NCBI GenBank assembly: GCA_002719135.1
Contig: PBGU01000052.1
Span: 7,294 to 44,988, forward strand
Direction of reading: 5' to 3'
Source: Gammaproteobacteria bacterium
GTDB taxonomy: Bacteria; Pseudomonadota; Gammaproteobacteria; Pseudomonadales; Azotimanducaceae
DNA length: 37,695 nt
Shown: in pieces, positions 16,532 to 25,493 of the stretch
How the letters are laid out: every line of letters starts with the position of its first letter
Position numbering within the stretch: position 1 is the first letter of the stretch
Notes under the pieces: model-generated
The model's input: only the letters and a program-made list of their open reading frames with translations
Databases searched by the model: none
Told to the model about the DNA's origin: nothing
Position numbers and translations under genes: made by a program

Positions 16532-17538
16532 AAACAAGGACGTTGGGGACATCGGGAGTTGCAGTTACGGCACTTGGTTTTGGTGGAGCAACGTTGGGGG
16601 GTGTGGGCGATCGCGTATCGGAGACTGAAGCGCATGATGTCGTTCGTTCAGCGTTCGCGGGCGGCATTCGGTATTTTGATACCGCGCCTTTGTATGGTCA
16701 CGGTCTATCCGAAAAACGCTTGGGTCGGGCACTGTCTTCGTTGCCGAGAGACGATTTCGTGTTGTCGAGTAAGGTCGGCCGATTGCTGGTTTCTCAGGAC
16801 GAAGGAGAACGTTACGAGGGTATGCGTGACACGGAGCCGTTTGCCATTCGTTACGATTATTCCTACGACGCGGTTAGGCGATCGGTCGAAACTAGCCTTG
16901 AGCGACTTGGTTTGGATCGCATCGATGTGCTTCTCTGTCACGACATCGATGTGTGGACGCATGGGGATGAACAACCGGGTATCTTCGACGTTGCCATCAA
17001 CGGGGCACTGCCCGCGCTACAGGACTTACGTGAGCAGGGTGTGGTCCGAGCGATTGGGCTCGGCGTGAATGAATGGGAAGTATGCGTCCGCGTATTGGAC
17101 ACGATCGACGTAGACTGCTTTTTATTGGCGGGTCGGTTTACGCTGCTTGAGCAGACACCGCTCGACGAAATGCTACCCCGATGCATCGCCGATGACGTGT
17201 CCGTGATCATTGGTGGACCGTACAACTCGGGTCTGTTAGCGAATACGGAGCGACGTAGGGCGACCTATGACTACAAGCCCGCTCCTGACCATCTCTGGGA
17301 GAAAGCCCAGAGGATTCGGGAGGTTTGTGTGAGCCACGGCGTTGATATGCGAGCCGCGGCTTTGCAGTACCCGCTGCGCCATCCCGCGGTTGCTGCAGTG
17401 ATTCCCGGAATGTGGTCGAAGGAGGAAGTGCAGACCAACTTGGGATTGATGGGGGTCGACATCCCCCCCGCGCTTTGGAACGAGCTCGACGGTGCTGGAC
17501 TTGTTCGCGGTTGGATCGATGGCGAAGAATCAATATAA
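16501..17538 (+). CDS. Aldo/keto reductase (D-threo-aldose 1-dehydrogenase-like)
   Basis: This NAD(P)-dependent (beta/alpha)8 oxidoreductase of 345 residues has the full AKR tetrad: Asp60 and Tyr65 in FDTAPLYGHGLSE, Lys91 in LSSKVGR, and His147 in VLLCHDID. The sequence resembles the D-threo-aldose/L-fucose 1-dehydrogenase and pyridoxal dehydrogenase branch (FDTAPLYGxGxSE, CHDID), which oxidises sugar lactols or pyridoxal. The ATG at 16501 overlaps the upstream gene by 31 bp. GTG 16522 with AGGG 7 nt upstream is an equally good start and would shorten the protein by 7 residues. It forms a two-gene unit with the NTF2-like gene. Confidence 0.9.
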   Translation: MENQGNDVGVETRTLGTSGVAVTALGFGGATLGGVGDRVSETEAHDVVRSAFAGGIRYFDTAPLYGHGLSEKRLGRALSSLPRDDFVLSSKVGRLLVSQDEGERYEGMRDTEPFAIRYDYSYDAVRRSVETSLERLGLDRIDVLLCHDIDVWTHGDEQPGIFDVAINGALPALQDLREQGVVRAIGLGVNEWEVCVRVLDTIDVDCFLLAGRFTLLEQTPLDEMLPRCIADDVSVIIGGPYNSGLLANTERRRATYDYKPAPDHLWEKAQRIREVCVSHGVDMRAAALQYPLRHPAVAAVIPGMWSKEEVQTNLGLMGVDIPPALWNELDGAGLVRGWIDGEESI

Positions 17539-17613
17539 CGTTTTTAGTTGTGCATCTAGCACCATGAGCCGTGCACGCAATCGTAGTCTTGGCGAACGCG
17601 TAGATTGAGTGCT

Positions 17614-18246
17614 ATGCACACTCGTGTCTGGGATCTTCCATTGCGTATCTGGCATTGGCTTTTTGCAATGGGCGTTGGTACGTGTCTGGTTACTGGTCTT
17701 TCCGGCGATATCGGATGGATGCAATGGCACCAACGCTCAGGGCTCATGATTATTGGATTGGTGGTATTTCGCGTCGGTTGGGGAATTTGGGGAGGACGCT
17801 ATGCGCGCTTTCGGCACTATCGGGTTTCGACTACCGCGATACGAGACCATTTTCTTCGACGGCTTGATCCACAGGTCCACACACCACCGGGTGTTGCGTT
17901 AGCTGTCGTGTTGTTTTCCCTGGTGATTCTGCAAGCGAGCGCCGGTTTGTTTGCAACAGACGATATATTTAATGAGGGTCCGTTGAGGCGCTACGTTACC
18001 GACGCATTTGCAGGAACCGCAACGTGGCTACATCACCGGGTTCACTGGATTATCTCCGGGTTTATCGTTACCCACCTAAGCGCCCAACTGGTCTACGGGT
18101 TATGGTTTAGAGATTCGCTGTGGCTATCCATGGTCACAGGCTATAAATCCGTCGATGCGCTGCCTATCCACGACGACTTTCGCCGGGCCGCGCTAACCGC
18201 GATTGTCTCGATTCTAGTTGTTTCGGTGCTGGTCGCCGCGGGTTAG
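17614..18246 (+). CDS. Cytochrome b561-family di-heme membrane protein
   Basis: This integral-membrane b-type cytochrome has about 210 residues and four helices (about 15-30, 42-57, 90-112 and 138-160) plus a C-terminal hydrophobic segment (about 190-208). Candidate heme-ligand His residues are in RIWHWL (helix 1), MQWHQRSG (helix 2), TWLHHRVHW and VTHLSAQL. This is the bacterial cytochrome b561/Ni-Fe hydrogenase b-subunit type that passes electrons between the quinone pool and a periplasmic partner. The track begins at TTG 17605; ATG 17614 is chosen because family members begin just before the VWDLPLRIWHW segment. Its stop directly abuts the stop of the convergent cytochrome c' gene, its likely partner. 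Confidence 0.9.
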   Translation: MHTRVWDLPLRIWHWLFAMGVGTCLVTGLSGDIGWMQWHQRSGLMIIGLVVFRVGWGIWGGRYARFRHYRVSTTAIRDHFLRRLDPQVHTPPGVALAVVLFSLVILQASAGLFATDDIFNEGPLRRYVTDAFAGTATWLHHRVHWIISGFIVTHLSAQLVYGLWFRDSLWLSMVTGYKSVDALPIHDDFRRAALTAIVSILVVSVLVAAG

Positions 18247-18684
18247 CTACTCTTCGCGGTAGTTGTCGTGACAACCCTTGCAAGCTTGTCCCAACCCGCC
18301 AATCGCGCTACCGATCGACTCAGGATCGCCGCTTTCCGCGGCATCTTTGAAAGCCTCGGCGGCGGAATGAAAAGCGTCCAGCCGTTTAGCAAAATCTTCA
18401 GGCTGTTCCCAGATAGCCGGTAACGCCTCCCTACCCTGTGAACCCTCCGGAAAGAGGTCCGGTGCGACGCGTGCCATGTCAGCAATGGCGTTTGCATGAA
18501 TAGATAGGTGCCCACTGTGCGGTACTTCCTGGCGCAGAATCTTGACGATGGCTTGCATGTGTCCACCAATTGCTTCCATTGAGTAGTGCCGATAATCGAC
18601 ATCGGCTTCCGATCCTAGAGCGCTTGTACCCGTCAATATGGCCAGCCCCAGTAACGTTGCGCCCTTTGAACTAAATCGACTCAT
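18247..18684 (-). CDS. Periplasmic cytochrome c' family protein
   Basis: The true start is ATG 18684, giving 145 residues; the track's extension to 18882 reads through upstream sequence. An N-terminal signal peptide (MSRFSSKGATLLGLAILTGTSALGS) is followed by a four-helix-bundle sequence. The single heme-binding CKGCH is at residues 135-139, close to the C-terminus, which is diagnostic of class II cytochrome c'. Cytochromes c' bind NO or CO or shuttle electrons in the periplasm. The usual helix-1 Met/Arg positions were not assigned with certainty. The stop lies directly beside the stop of the b561 gene. The two are commonly paired but here are transcribed towards each other. Confidence 0.92.
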   Translation of the reverse strand: MSRFSSKGATLLGLAILTGTSALGSEADVDYRHYSMEAIGGHMQAIVKILRQEVPHSGHLSIHANAIADMARVAPDLFPEGSQGREALPAIWEQPEDFAKRLDAFHSAAEAFKDAAESGDPESIGSAIGGLGQACKGCHDNYREE

Positions 18685-18842
18685 GCCTGCTTCACCCCGC
18701 ACTTTGCGTGTCGTGATTGTATAGCGTAGATCGGGGATCGGGTAATTCGGTTTACGCTCTTGTGGTGCGTTATCTGGTTTCGTGGATGATCTAAGAAGCG
18801 CGTTTCCGGGGCCTAATTCGCACGTCGTGGTACCTTGGGACG

Positions 18843-20228
18843 ATGACCGAAGTGCCTGTATCCACCCCTCCGACGGGACCATCGAGCGGCCCTCGATTTA
18901 TTGAAGGCCCCCTTTCGGGTCATTTGTTGCGCCTGTCCGGTTTCATGACGATGGGTTTTCTTGCGATGACCGTCACCATGCTTGTAGAAGCCGTGTTCTT
19001 GGGTCTCGTTAGCAAAGAGGCGCTCGCGGCGATCACCTTCGTTTTTCCGGTCATGATGGGCCTGTCCGCCCTTACTCGAGGCATTGGAACAGGAGCGAGC
19101 GTGGTCCTCGCCCGCGCAATGGGAGCTGGTGAGCGCGGTCGGGCAATGCTTTTTGCCACCCACGGACTTTCGCTCGTCTTCGTGTTTACCGTGGTGGTGT
19201 CGGCCTTGCTGTACGGAAATACGTCCGCCGTATTCAACGTTATTGGAGCTGAGGGTGACGTTCTCGATGAAGTGGTTTCGTACGTAAGGATTTGGTGCAT
19301 CGGCTTCCCGGCATTCGGTTTAGCAACGAGTGGGATGTTAATCATGCGGGCGTTCGGCGATGCATCGTTCCCTGGTTGGGTGATGACGCTCGGCGCGTTG
19401 TTGCAGATGGCGATAGGGCCATTTCTGATATTCGGGTGGATTGGCCTACCGGCCATGGGTATAGAAGGCGCGGGATGGGCCTTTGTAATTGCCAGAACAT
19501 TTTCTTTTGTTCTGAGTGCGTATTGGTTTTTCGTTCGCGAACGGGTCATGCGCTTCGATCTCTCCACCTGGGCTGCATCGAGTCGCGAAATCTTGCACGT
19601 GGGCATCCCGGCGAGTCTGGCCAACCTCGTTCAACCGGTATCCACCGCGGTGACAACGTATCTGCTTGCAGCATTTGGGGTTGGGATTGTCGCGGGGTTT
19701 GGTGTTGCTTCCCGCATCGAATCGGTAATTTTTATGACGATTATTGGCGTGACGTCGAGTGCTGCGCCACTCGTGGGACAGAATTGGGGCGCGAAGCGCC
19801 ATCAACGCGTGGTTGATACGCTAAATCTCTGTGTTCGGTACAGTTTCGTCATCAGTTGCACCGCGGCCGTGATCATGTGGTTCGGTGCCGAATATTTTGT
19901 TGCGCTGATCAATGAAGATCTGGCGCTTAGAGAGACGGCGACGACGTATCTTTATATCGTCCCAATCGCGCTTGGATTCATGGGCATGGCCAATCTCGCG
20001 ATAACAACCTTCAATGCATTGTCCAAACCAGGGCCGGCGTTAGTTTTGTCGGTCGGGCAGACGTTGTTTTATCTCGCGATTGCTATGCTCGTGCGCGACT
20101 TATACGGGTACGTTGGTATATTCCTTGCCCTTGGTCTGGCTAGCGTTACGGCGGGTCCCATCGGCTGGTTTTGGATTCATCGGGTCCTGCGAAAATCGCG
20201 CGGTATTGATGATCGTTCGCAACCCTAG
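18843..20228 (+). CDS. MATE-family multidrug/Na+ antiporter
   Basis: This 461-residue polytopic protein has about 12 hydrophobic helices and the two-fold MATE pattern. The first half has PLSGHLLRLSGFMTMGFLAMTV, FVFPVMMGLSALTRGIGTGASVVLARAMGAG and AFGDASFPGWVMTLG. The second half has GIPASLANLVQPV, GFGVASRIESVIFM and APLVGQNWGAKRHQRV. MatE proteins export cationic drugs or metabolites in exchange for Na+ or H+. A proline/serine-rich 20-residue N-terminus precedes helix 1. The start (ATG 18843) lies 158 bp beyond the divergent cytochrome c' start. The substrate is unknown. Confidence 0.94.
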   Translation: MTEVPVSTPPTGPSSGPRFIEGPLSGHLLRLSGFMTMGFLAMTVTMLVEAVFLGLVSKEALAAITFVFPVMMGLSALTRGIGTGASVVLARAMGAGERGRAMLFATHGLSLVFVFTVVVSALLYGNTSAVFNVIGAEGDVLDEVVSYVRIWCIGFPAFGLATSGMLIMRAFGDASFPGWVMTLGALLQMAIGPFLIFGWIGLPAMGIEGAGWAFVIARTFSFVLSAYWFFVRERVMRFDLSTWAASSREILHVGIPASLANLVQPVSTAVTTYLLAAFGVGIVAGFGVASRIESVIFMTIIGVTSSAAPLVGQNWGAKRHQRVVDTLNLCVRYSFVISCTAAVIMWFGAEYFVALINEDLALRETATTYLYIVPIALGFMGMANLAITTFNALSKPGPALVLSVGQTLFYLAIAMLVRDLYGYVGIFLALGLASVTAGPIGWFWIHRVLRKSRGIDDRSQP

Positions 20229-20261
20229 GGGCCTACTAAATATTGTGTCAATGCCTGACCT

Positions 20262-21053
20262 TTACGTGCCCGTATATTCCGGATTCCGTTTTTCTCGGAA
20301 CGCGGCAATGGATTCTTGTCGGTCATTGGTCGCCCGATTCCCGTAAGCAAGGCTAGTCAGCTCGAAGCGCACGGCATCGTCAAGTTCGGCTTCGACGTTG
20401 TGTTGCAGTACACGCTTAGACATCCGTAATGCTAGAGGGGGCCACTGCGTCATTTGGTTAGCGGCTTCAAGTGCTGTATCCATCAGGTCGTCGTGGTCTA
20501 CGAAGCGATCAAGCAACCCGAGGCGATAGGCTTCTTCGCCGTCGACGGCCCGGCTCGTGTAAATCAAATCTGCGGCTCGTGAGTAGCCGACAATACGAGG
20601 AAGAAAGAAACTCATTCCCGAATCTGGGGAAAGATTCCGTTCGATAAAGACTGTTTTGAAGCGGCTTTTCTCTGATCCCACACGCATATCGCACGCCAAC
20701 GCCAAACTCATCCCGGCCCCCGCGGCAACGCCGTTGACAGCGGCGATTACGGGTTTGTTGAGTCCATACATTGCCTTTGCTTGGCGGCCGACCCAACCGA
20801 GATCGTCGAGGTGATCATTTTGCGTCGGTGTTTTTTGTGCTCCTCGTCCTGTCAGATCGGCTCCAGAGCAGAACCCGCGCCCCGCCCCGGTGACAACGGC
20901 GACCCGAATGTTGTCGTCGTTACGGATTTCAGTAATGGCTTCATGGAGCGCGGTCTGTAAATCGCTCGAAAGTGCGTTTAATTTTTCGGGGCGATCCAAA
21001 GTCACGATGGCGATGTGATCTTGCTTGTCTAACTGCAAAGGGTGCTCGGACAT
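20262..21053 (-). CDS. Enoyl-CoA hydratase/isomerase family protein (crotonase A)
   Basis: This crotonase-fold enzyme has 263 residues. The start is ATG 21053 (AGGAG 6 nt upstream), not the GTG 21071 of the track. The CoA-binding oxyanion region VVTGAGRGFCSGADL and NGVAAGAGMSLALACD are clear. By eye, the two hydratase glutamates are not conserved: the first position reads Ser in GAGMSLA, and the second region reads ERNLSPDSG. The Asp in SPDSG matches the catalytic Asp of PaaG- or enoyl-CoA-isomerase-type members. It is therefore more likely an isomerase or another crotonase than a hydratase. It is divergent from the acyl-CoA dehydrogenase and convergent with the MATE gene. Confidence 0.88.
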   Translation of the reverse strand: MSEHPLQLDKQDHIAIVTLDRPEKLNALSSDLQTALHEAITEIRNDDNIRVAVVTGAGRGFCSGADLTGRGAQKTPTQNDHLDDLGWVGRQAKAMYGLNKPVIAAVNGVAAGAGMSLALACDMRVGSEKSRFKTVFIERNLSPDSGMSFFLPRIVGYSRAADLIYTSRAVDGEEAYRLGLLDRFVDHDDLMDTALEAANQMTQWPPLALRMSKRVLQHNVEAELDDAVRFELTSLAYGNRATNDRQESIAAFREKRNPEYTGT

Positions 21054-21164
21054 AGTGTTCTCCTGCGACACGCGTTGATTCTAACCATAACCGGACAACG
21101 ACAATGGTTTAGCATGCGCTGGCTCTAACGTTATGCTTTGGTGGACACCACAAGGGGAAGATTC

Positions 21165-22391
21165 ATGGCGATTGATTTCACGTTTCCAGAGGAGGTCGAA
21201 GACGCGCGTTTGCTGGTGAAAAAGTTCATGCAGGAAACTGTCCAACCGAAGATGACGGAACTGCGTGACAGCAAAGCGTCCGGTGATACATGGCGGATCG
21301 CGATAAAAGAGCTGCGCGACACGGCGCGCCAGCTGGGGCTTTGGAACCCACATATGCCCGAAGAGTGGGGGGGCATGGGATTGGGTATCACCGCCGTGGC
21401 CGCGATGTCGGCCGAAGCGGTCAAAACACCGTACGGACCGTACCTTATTAATTGCCAAGCGCCCGATGAAGGCAACATGCATACCATGCTGCACTTCGCT
21501 ACCGAGGAGCAGAAAGAAAAGTGGCTGCGCCCTCTCTGTGAAGGTACCGCCCGATCGTGTTTTTCGATGACGGAACCGGAGGTAGCTGGTTCCGATCCTA
21601 CCCAAATTCAAACCTCTGCCGTGAAGCAGGGTGATGAATGGGTCATCAATGGCCACAAATGGTTCACGTCCGGAGCTCGTGGCGCGGATTTCGCGATCGT
21701 TATCGCGAAAACGGACCCAGATGCTGAGATCGCCCAAGCAAGAAACAGTGCGTTCATCGTGCCAACCAATACACCAGGGTTTGAAATCGTCCGGGACGTA
21801 GAAACAATGGGCGGTGGCGGCGGCCATCCCGAATTACGTTACAACGACGTTCGTGTCCCACAAGAAAATATGTTGGGTGAGCAAGGCGGCGGGCATAAAC
21901 TTGGTCAAGTTCGTCTAGGTCCAGCGCGACTAGCGCACTGCATGCGGTGGATTGGGCAGATCGAACAAGCGCTTGAAATGCTCGTGGATCGTGCTCAGAA
22001 GCGATACTCACACGGATCCGTTCTCTCAGAAAAGCAAGGGATTCAGTGGATGATGGCTGAGAGTGCGTTGGAGCTTTATTCGTCAAAGCTAATGGTGCTG
22101 CATGCCGCCTATAAAATCGAAAACGAGATGGATTTTCGCGCGGAAGTATCGATGGCGAAGCACCATGTCGCTAACACTTTGTGGAAGACGGTCGATCGAG
22201 CCTTGCAGGTTCATGGAGCTCTTGGATATTCCAACGATTCGCCGTTAGCGAATATGCTTATCAACGCCCGCTGGGCCCGCATCGCGGATGGTTCGGACGA
22301 AGTGCATTTGATGCGTATTGCTGACATGGTGATTCGTTCATACAACGAAACGGGGTCGGTTAATCACGCGGTGGGGGATTTACCTTTATAA
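21165..22391 (+). CDS. Acyl-CoA dehydrogenase (ACAD10/11-like)
   Basis: This FAD flavoenzyme introduces the alpha-beta double bond into an acyl-CoA. ATG 21165 (GGGGA 6 nt upstream) gives 408 residues, and the track's GTG 21138 is rejected. Motifs: CFSMTEPEVAGSDPTQIQT (flavin/substrate region), VINGHKWFTSGA, LQVHGALGYSNDSP, and RIADGSDEVH near the C-terminus. In that last motif an Asp occupies the place of the catalytic Glu of medium-chain enzymes, as in ACAD10/11-like proteins (RIADGPDEVH type). The Asp base and long N-terminus argue for a long-chain or bulky substrate. An enoyl-CoA isomerase-like gene follows 92 bp downstream on the same strand. Confidence 0.93.
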   Translation: MAIDFTFPEEVEDARLLVKKFMQETVQPKMTELRDSKASGDTWRIAIKELRDTARQLGLWNPHMPEEWGGMGLGITAVAAMSAEAVKTPYGPYLINCQAPDEGNMHTMLHFATEEQKEKWLRPLCEGTARSCFSMTEPEVAGSDPTQIQTSAVKQGDEWVINGHKWFTSGARGADFAIVIAKTDPDAEIAQARNSAFIVPTNTPGFEIVRDVETMGGGGGHPELRYNDVRVPQENMLGEQGGGHKLGQVRLGPARLAHCMRWIGQIEQALEMLVDRAQKRYSHGSVLSEKQGIQWMMAESALELYSSKLMVLHAAYKIENEMDFRAEVSMAKHHVANTLWKTVDRALQVHGALGYSNDSPLANMLINARWARIADGSDEVHLMRIADMVIRSYNETGSVNHAVGDLPL

Positions 22392-22483
22392 CGGCGGCGG
22401 TTTTGATAGAGGGTGTCGAGGTCCCAAAACTTGCGATTAGTTTTTGGTGGGAATAACGGTGTTGCTATTGAAGGAGACGGACA

Positions 22484-23236
22484 ATGCTTGAAACGAACGA
22501 TCAGAATCGTGTTCGCACGCTCACGTTGAATCGGCCGGAGGCCCTTAACGCGTTCAACAATCCGCAGTTCGACGAAGTCGCGGAAGCTTTTCTGTCTGCT
22601 CGCGAAGATGATGACGTCAGAGTTGTCGTTCTAACAGGGGCGGGGCGAGCGTTCAGTGCAGGTGCCGATCTTTCTGAAGCGGGCCGCACCGCGAAAGTTG
22701 TGCACGGCTTCGGCGGCATGGCGCACATCATTGCGGAGTTCCCTAAGCCCTTCGTGGTTGCGGTGAATGGGCTAGGCGTTGGGGTGGGCGCAACAGTGTG
22801 TGGACTTGCGGATTTTGCATTTATGGCCGCGAGCGCGCGACTGCGATGTCCATTTTCTGAGCTCGGCTTGGTCGCCGAGGCTGGCAGCACGATGACATTT
22901 CCGGCGTTGATGGGTCGGCAAAAGGCGGCATGGATGTTGATGAGCTCGGACTGGATGAGCGCGGAACAGTGCAAAGACATGGGGCTCGTGCTCGACGTAT
23001 TTGCGGATGATGTGTTTACCGAAGAAGTTCATCAACGGGCAGCGAAACTTGCGGCGCTCCCCCCTGGACCGCTCGCCGCGGCAAAACGGTTAATCAATGG
23101 GCCTGAAATTGAGCGTCTGAAAGCGGTGATTGATGCCGAGAATGCTGAACTTGCCGAACTCAGCGGTGGACCAGCCAACTTGGAAGCGGTGACAGCGTTT
23201 CGAGAGAAAAGACCGCCCGATTTTTCAACCCTTTGA
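22484..23236 (+). CDS. Enoyl-CoA isomerase-like crotonase (ECI2-like, crotonase B)
   Basis: This 250-residue crotonase has AAGGAG before its ATG. It shows VVVLTGAGRAFSAGADL and NGLGVGVGATVCGLADF, where the first hydratase Glu position is Thr. FSELGLVAEAGSTMTFP closely parallels the FSHLGQSPEGCSSYTFP motif of peroxisomal delta3,delta2-enoyl-CoA isomerase (ECI2), with its single catalytic Glu. The enzyme probably moves a double bond in unsaturated acyl-CoAs for the preceding acyl-CoA dehydrogenase pathway. It follows the dehydrogenase gene on the same strand and the two may be co-transcribed. Confidence 0.88.
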   Translation: MLETNDQNRVRTLTLNRPEALNAFNNPQFDEVAEAFLSAREDDDVRVVVLTGAGRAFSAGADLSEAGRTAKVVHGFGGMAHIIAEFPKPFVVAVNGLGVGVGATVCGLADFAFMAASARLRCPFSELGLVAEAGSTMTFPALMGRQKAAWMLMSSDWMSAEQCKDMGLVLDVFADDVFTEEVHQRAAKLAALPPGPLAAAKRLINGPEIERLKAVIDAENAELAELSGGPANLEAVTAFREKRPPDFSTL

Positions 23237-23274
23237 CCGACGTGGTGTTTGCGTTTCTCGAATTGTTTCCCGCG

Positions 23275-24243
23275 TTAGGCTGCGGGGTGCCATAGAAGTG
23301 TGCGTATTTCGCCGAATTCACGGGGCAAACGCTGCCAGACCTCGCCGCCGTCGTTGCTACGGTACATTTGACCGAGGTTCGTGCACGTAAAAAGAAGGCT
23401 TGGATTAGCGGGATGGGTGGCTACCATCCAAGGCGTGCTATTGGTTTGACCTGGTAAATTCGCATCTTCCCACGACTCTCCCCAGTCTCGACTTCGTAGC
23501 AGCCGACCTTGAGACCCCGGAGGACCATCGCCGTTGCATAGGAATACGGTACCGTCGAGATCGGCGCGCGGCTTGATCCCTCGTGTGTATTGCCACGGTG
23601 AATCAAGCTTTTTCCACTCCCAGCTGGCCCCGTCATCCAGGCTTTGGTAGAGACCGACCGCAGTGGCGGCCAAAAGTTTGCGTCTACCACCGTCGTTGAT
23701 CACGGCGATGTCATGGATATCGGGGAACTTAAAGCCGTTATCAAGCTTTTCCCAGGTATCACCGCCATCGCGGCTTCGATGGACCGCGTCGATTTCGACG
23801 CTGACCCAAATTGCATCGGTCTCGAGAGGATCAAACCGAATACGCGTGACACGCGGTTTGCCAATAAACGGGCAGCTATCAACTAAATCAACCGGAAGTT
23901 CGCGCCAGCTCTTTCCACCGTCATCGGACCGAAATAACGCGCCTGGGTTGGTACCGATGAGGATGATGTTCGAATCATGGGGAGCTTGCGCGACGGACCA
24001 AACGCAGCGTCCATTTTCATCGGCCGGCGATGGCACGTGTTCGGCCGCGCCATCTGCGGCTTGGCGCAATAGACCGCGGTCGGAACCGGCTAAAACAATG
24101 CCGGGTTCAAGATCGTGGCTACAAAGCGCCCAAATTCGGTTTTCTGCATAGATCCCCTTAAAGGCGAAATCCCAAGTCTCACCGAGGTCATCACTGCCCC
24201 ACACGCCCCAGCCCACGGTTCCAGCGTAGAGTTTTGTCTTCAT
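23275..24243 (-). CDS. Asp-box (BNR/VPS10-like) beta-propeller protein
   Basis: This 322-residue protein carries six Asp-box motifs (S-x-D-x-G-x-x-W): SDDLGETW, SDDGGKSW, SRDGGDTW, SLDDGASW, SRDWGESW and SNDGGEVW, spaced as in a beta-propeller of the sialidase/VPS10/YCF48 type. The start is ATG 24243 (AGAGGA upstream), and the track's extra N-terminus is out of place. No signal peptide is visible, so it is probably cytoplasmic. The sialidase active-site Arg triad was not found, so this is a propeller scaffold and no hydrolase activity is claimed. It is divergent from the amidohydrolase gene with 63 bp between starts. Confidence 0.85.
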   Translation of the reverse strand: MKTKLYAGTVGWGVWGSDDLGETWDFAFKGIYAENRIWALCSHDLEPGIVLAGSDRGLLRQAADGAAEHVPSPADENGRCVWSVAQAPHDSNIILIGTNPGALFRSDDGGKSWRELPVDLVDSCPFIGKPRVTRIRFDPLETDAIWVSVEIDAVHRSRDGGDTWEKLDNGFKFPDIHDIAVINDGGRRKLLAATAVGLYQSLDDGASWEWKKLDSPWQYTRGIKPRADLDGTVFLCNGDGPPGSQGRLLRSRDWGESWEDANLPGQTNSTPWMVATHPANPSLLFTCTNLGQMYRSNDGGEVWQRLPREFGEIRTLLWHPAA

Positions 24244-24306
24244 TGATGCGTCCTCTTCCAGGTTCTTCAGGCTATAGTAACGCGGTCGCCACAATCTCAA
24301 GCAACG

Positions 24307-25488
24307 ATGACGTACGCCACGGGCCGTGAATACTACGATGCCGATAGCCACATTATGGAGCTGCCGAACTTTCTCACGGAGTTTGCGGATCCGGGCATTC
24401 GCGAAAAACTACCCGCCATCAGCTACGCCGCTTCTGCGGTATCGGAGGAAGAGGCGCTAGAACTGATGCGCCAAAACGGCCACTCCCAAGCATACAAAAA
24501 AGAACTGCTTGCGTTGGGAGACGACATGATACGAGGTCCCAAGGAGATCCAAGCGTTGGGCGCATTTGATGGCGCGGATCGAGGCGCCGCTTTGGACATA
24601 CTCGGGTTTCGAAAACAATTGGTCTTTTCGACGCTATCGGCGGCATTGCCGATGTCGACGAGAGTAAAAACGGACGGCGAGTTGCAATACGGTGCGGCGC
24701 GGGCGCATAACCGCGCCATGCAGGCGTTTTGCAGTCATGACGACCGCCTTTTGCCGGTACTCATTATCCCCCTCGACCATCCTGAAGCGGCCGTCGAAGA
24801 ACTCGATGCCTGTGTTGCGGGTGGTGTAGGGGCGGTATGGGTCCCTCACCGGCCGTGCGGAGGTCGTTCGCCGGGACATCCGGAATTGGACCCGTTCTGG
24901 ACCCGTCTGTCGGATGCCGGTATTCCTTTCGTGATTCACATCGGTGGTGTTTCGTATCAGTTGGCCCCGGCCTGGCTCAACAACGGTGGCGACAAACCCG
25001 CCGATTGGCTAGGTGGTGGCGAGAATGTTCGTGCTAAAGATATGACCGCCATTCACCATGCGGCTGAACTTTTTATCAGCGCCTTGGTGCTTGACGGCGT
25101 ATTTGAACGTTTTCCGAGGCTGCAGGGGGCGAGCGTGGAGCTGGGTGCTGGTTGGGTTCCTTCCATGTTGAGTCGTCTGGACTGGACGGTCGAGATCTGG
25201 AAGAAAACGGATAAATCGCTGCAACGTTTGACGCGCAAACCGTCGGAACAACTGGCGCAACAGTTTGGTTTTACCCCGTACGTATACGAGAACGTCGGAG
25301 AACTCATTGATCGGTCCCAACCCGAACTCTATCTATTTTCCAGCGATTACCCGCATACCGAAGGAGGTCGTGATCCGATCGGTCGGTTTCGGCGTGCCCT
25401 GGACGGATACGACGAACGCATTCAAGAGAGCTTTTACGCGGGTAACTTTAAGCGGATATTCACTGAACTGAATCTGTCAATCGCGTAG
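24307..25488 (+). CDS. Amidohydrolase family 2 metal-dependent hydrolase/decarboxylase
   Basis: This 393-residue TIM-barrel enzyme is related to ACMSD and gamma-resorcylate decarboxylase (amidohydrolase_2). It begins YYDADSHIMELP, with the DxDxHxxE metal/entry motif (Asp11, Asp13, His15, Glu18). It continues LLPVLIIPLDHPEAAVEEL, FVIHIGG (metal His) and LFSSDYPHTEGGRDP (C-terminal metal Asp, family SSDYPH). The reaction is either hydrolysis or decarboxylation of a carboxylic or aromatic substrate. The substrate is unknown. It shares a 63-bp divergent region with the propeller gene and ends 5 bp from the convergent methyltransferase. Confidence 0.9.
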   Translation: MTYATGREYYDADSHIMELPNFLTEFADPGIREKLPAISYAASAVSEEEALELMRQNGHSQAYKKELLALGDDMIRGPKEIQALGAFDGADRGAALDILGFRKQLVFSTLSAALPMSTRVKTDGELQYGAARAHNRAMQAFCSHDDRLLPVLIIPLDHPEAAVEELDACVAGGVGAVWVPHRPCGGRSPGHPELDPFWTRLSDAGIPFVIHIGGVSYQLAPAWLNNGGDKPADWLGGGENVRAKDMTAIHHAAELFISALVLDGVFERFPRLQGASVELGAGWVPSMLSRLDWTVEIWKKTDKSLQRLTRKPSEQLAQQFGFTPYVYENVGELIDRSQPELYLFSSDYPHTEGGRDPIGRFRRALDGYDERIQESFYAGNFKRIFTELNLSIA

Positions 25489-25493
25489 GTTGG

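Noticed and set aside
18685-18882. N-terminal extension of the cytochrome c' ORF
   Set aside because: The signal peptide starts at ATG 18684; the upstream residues do not resemble a protein and overlap the divergent MATE start.
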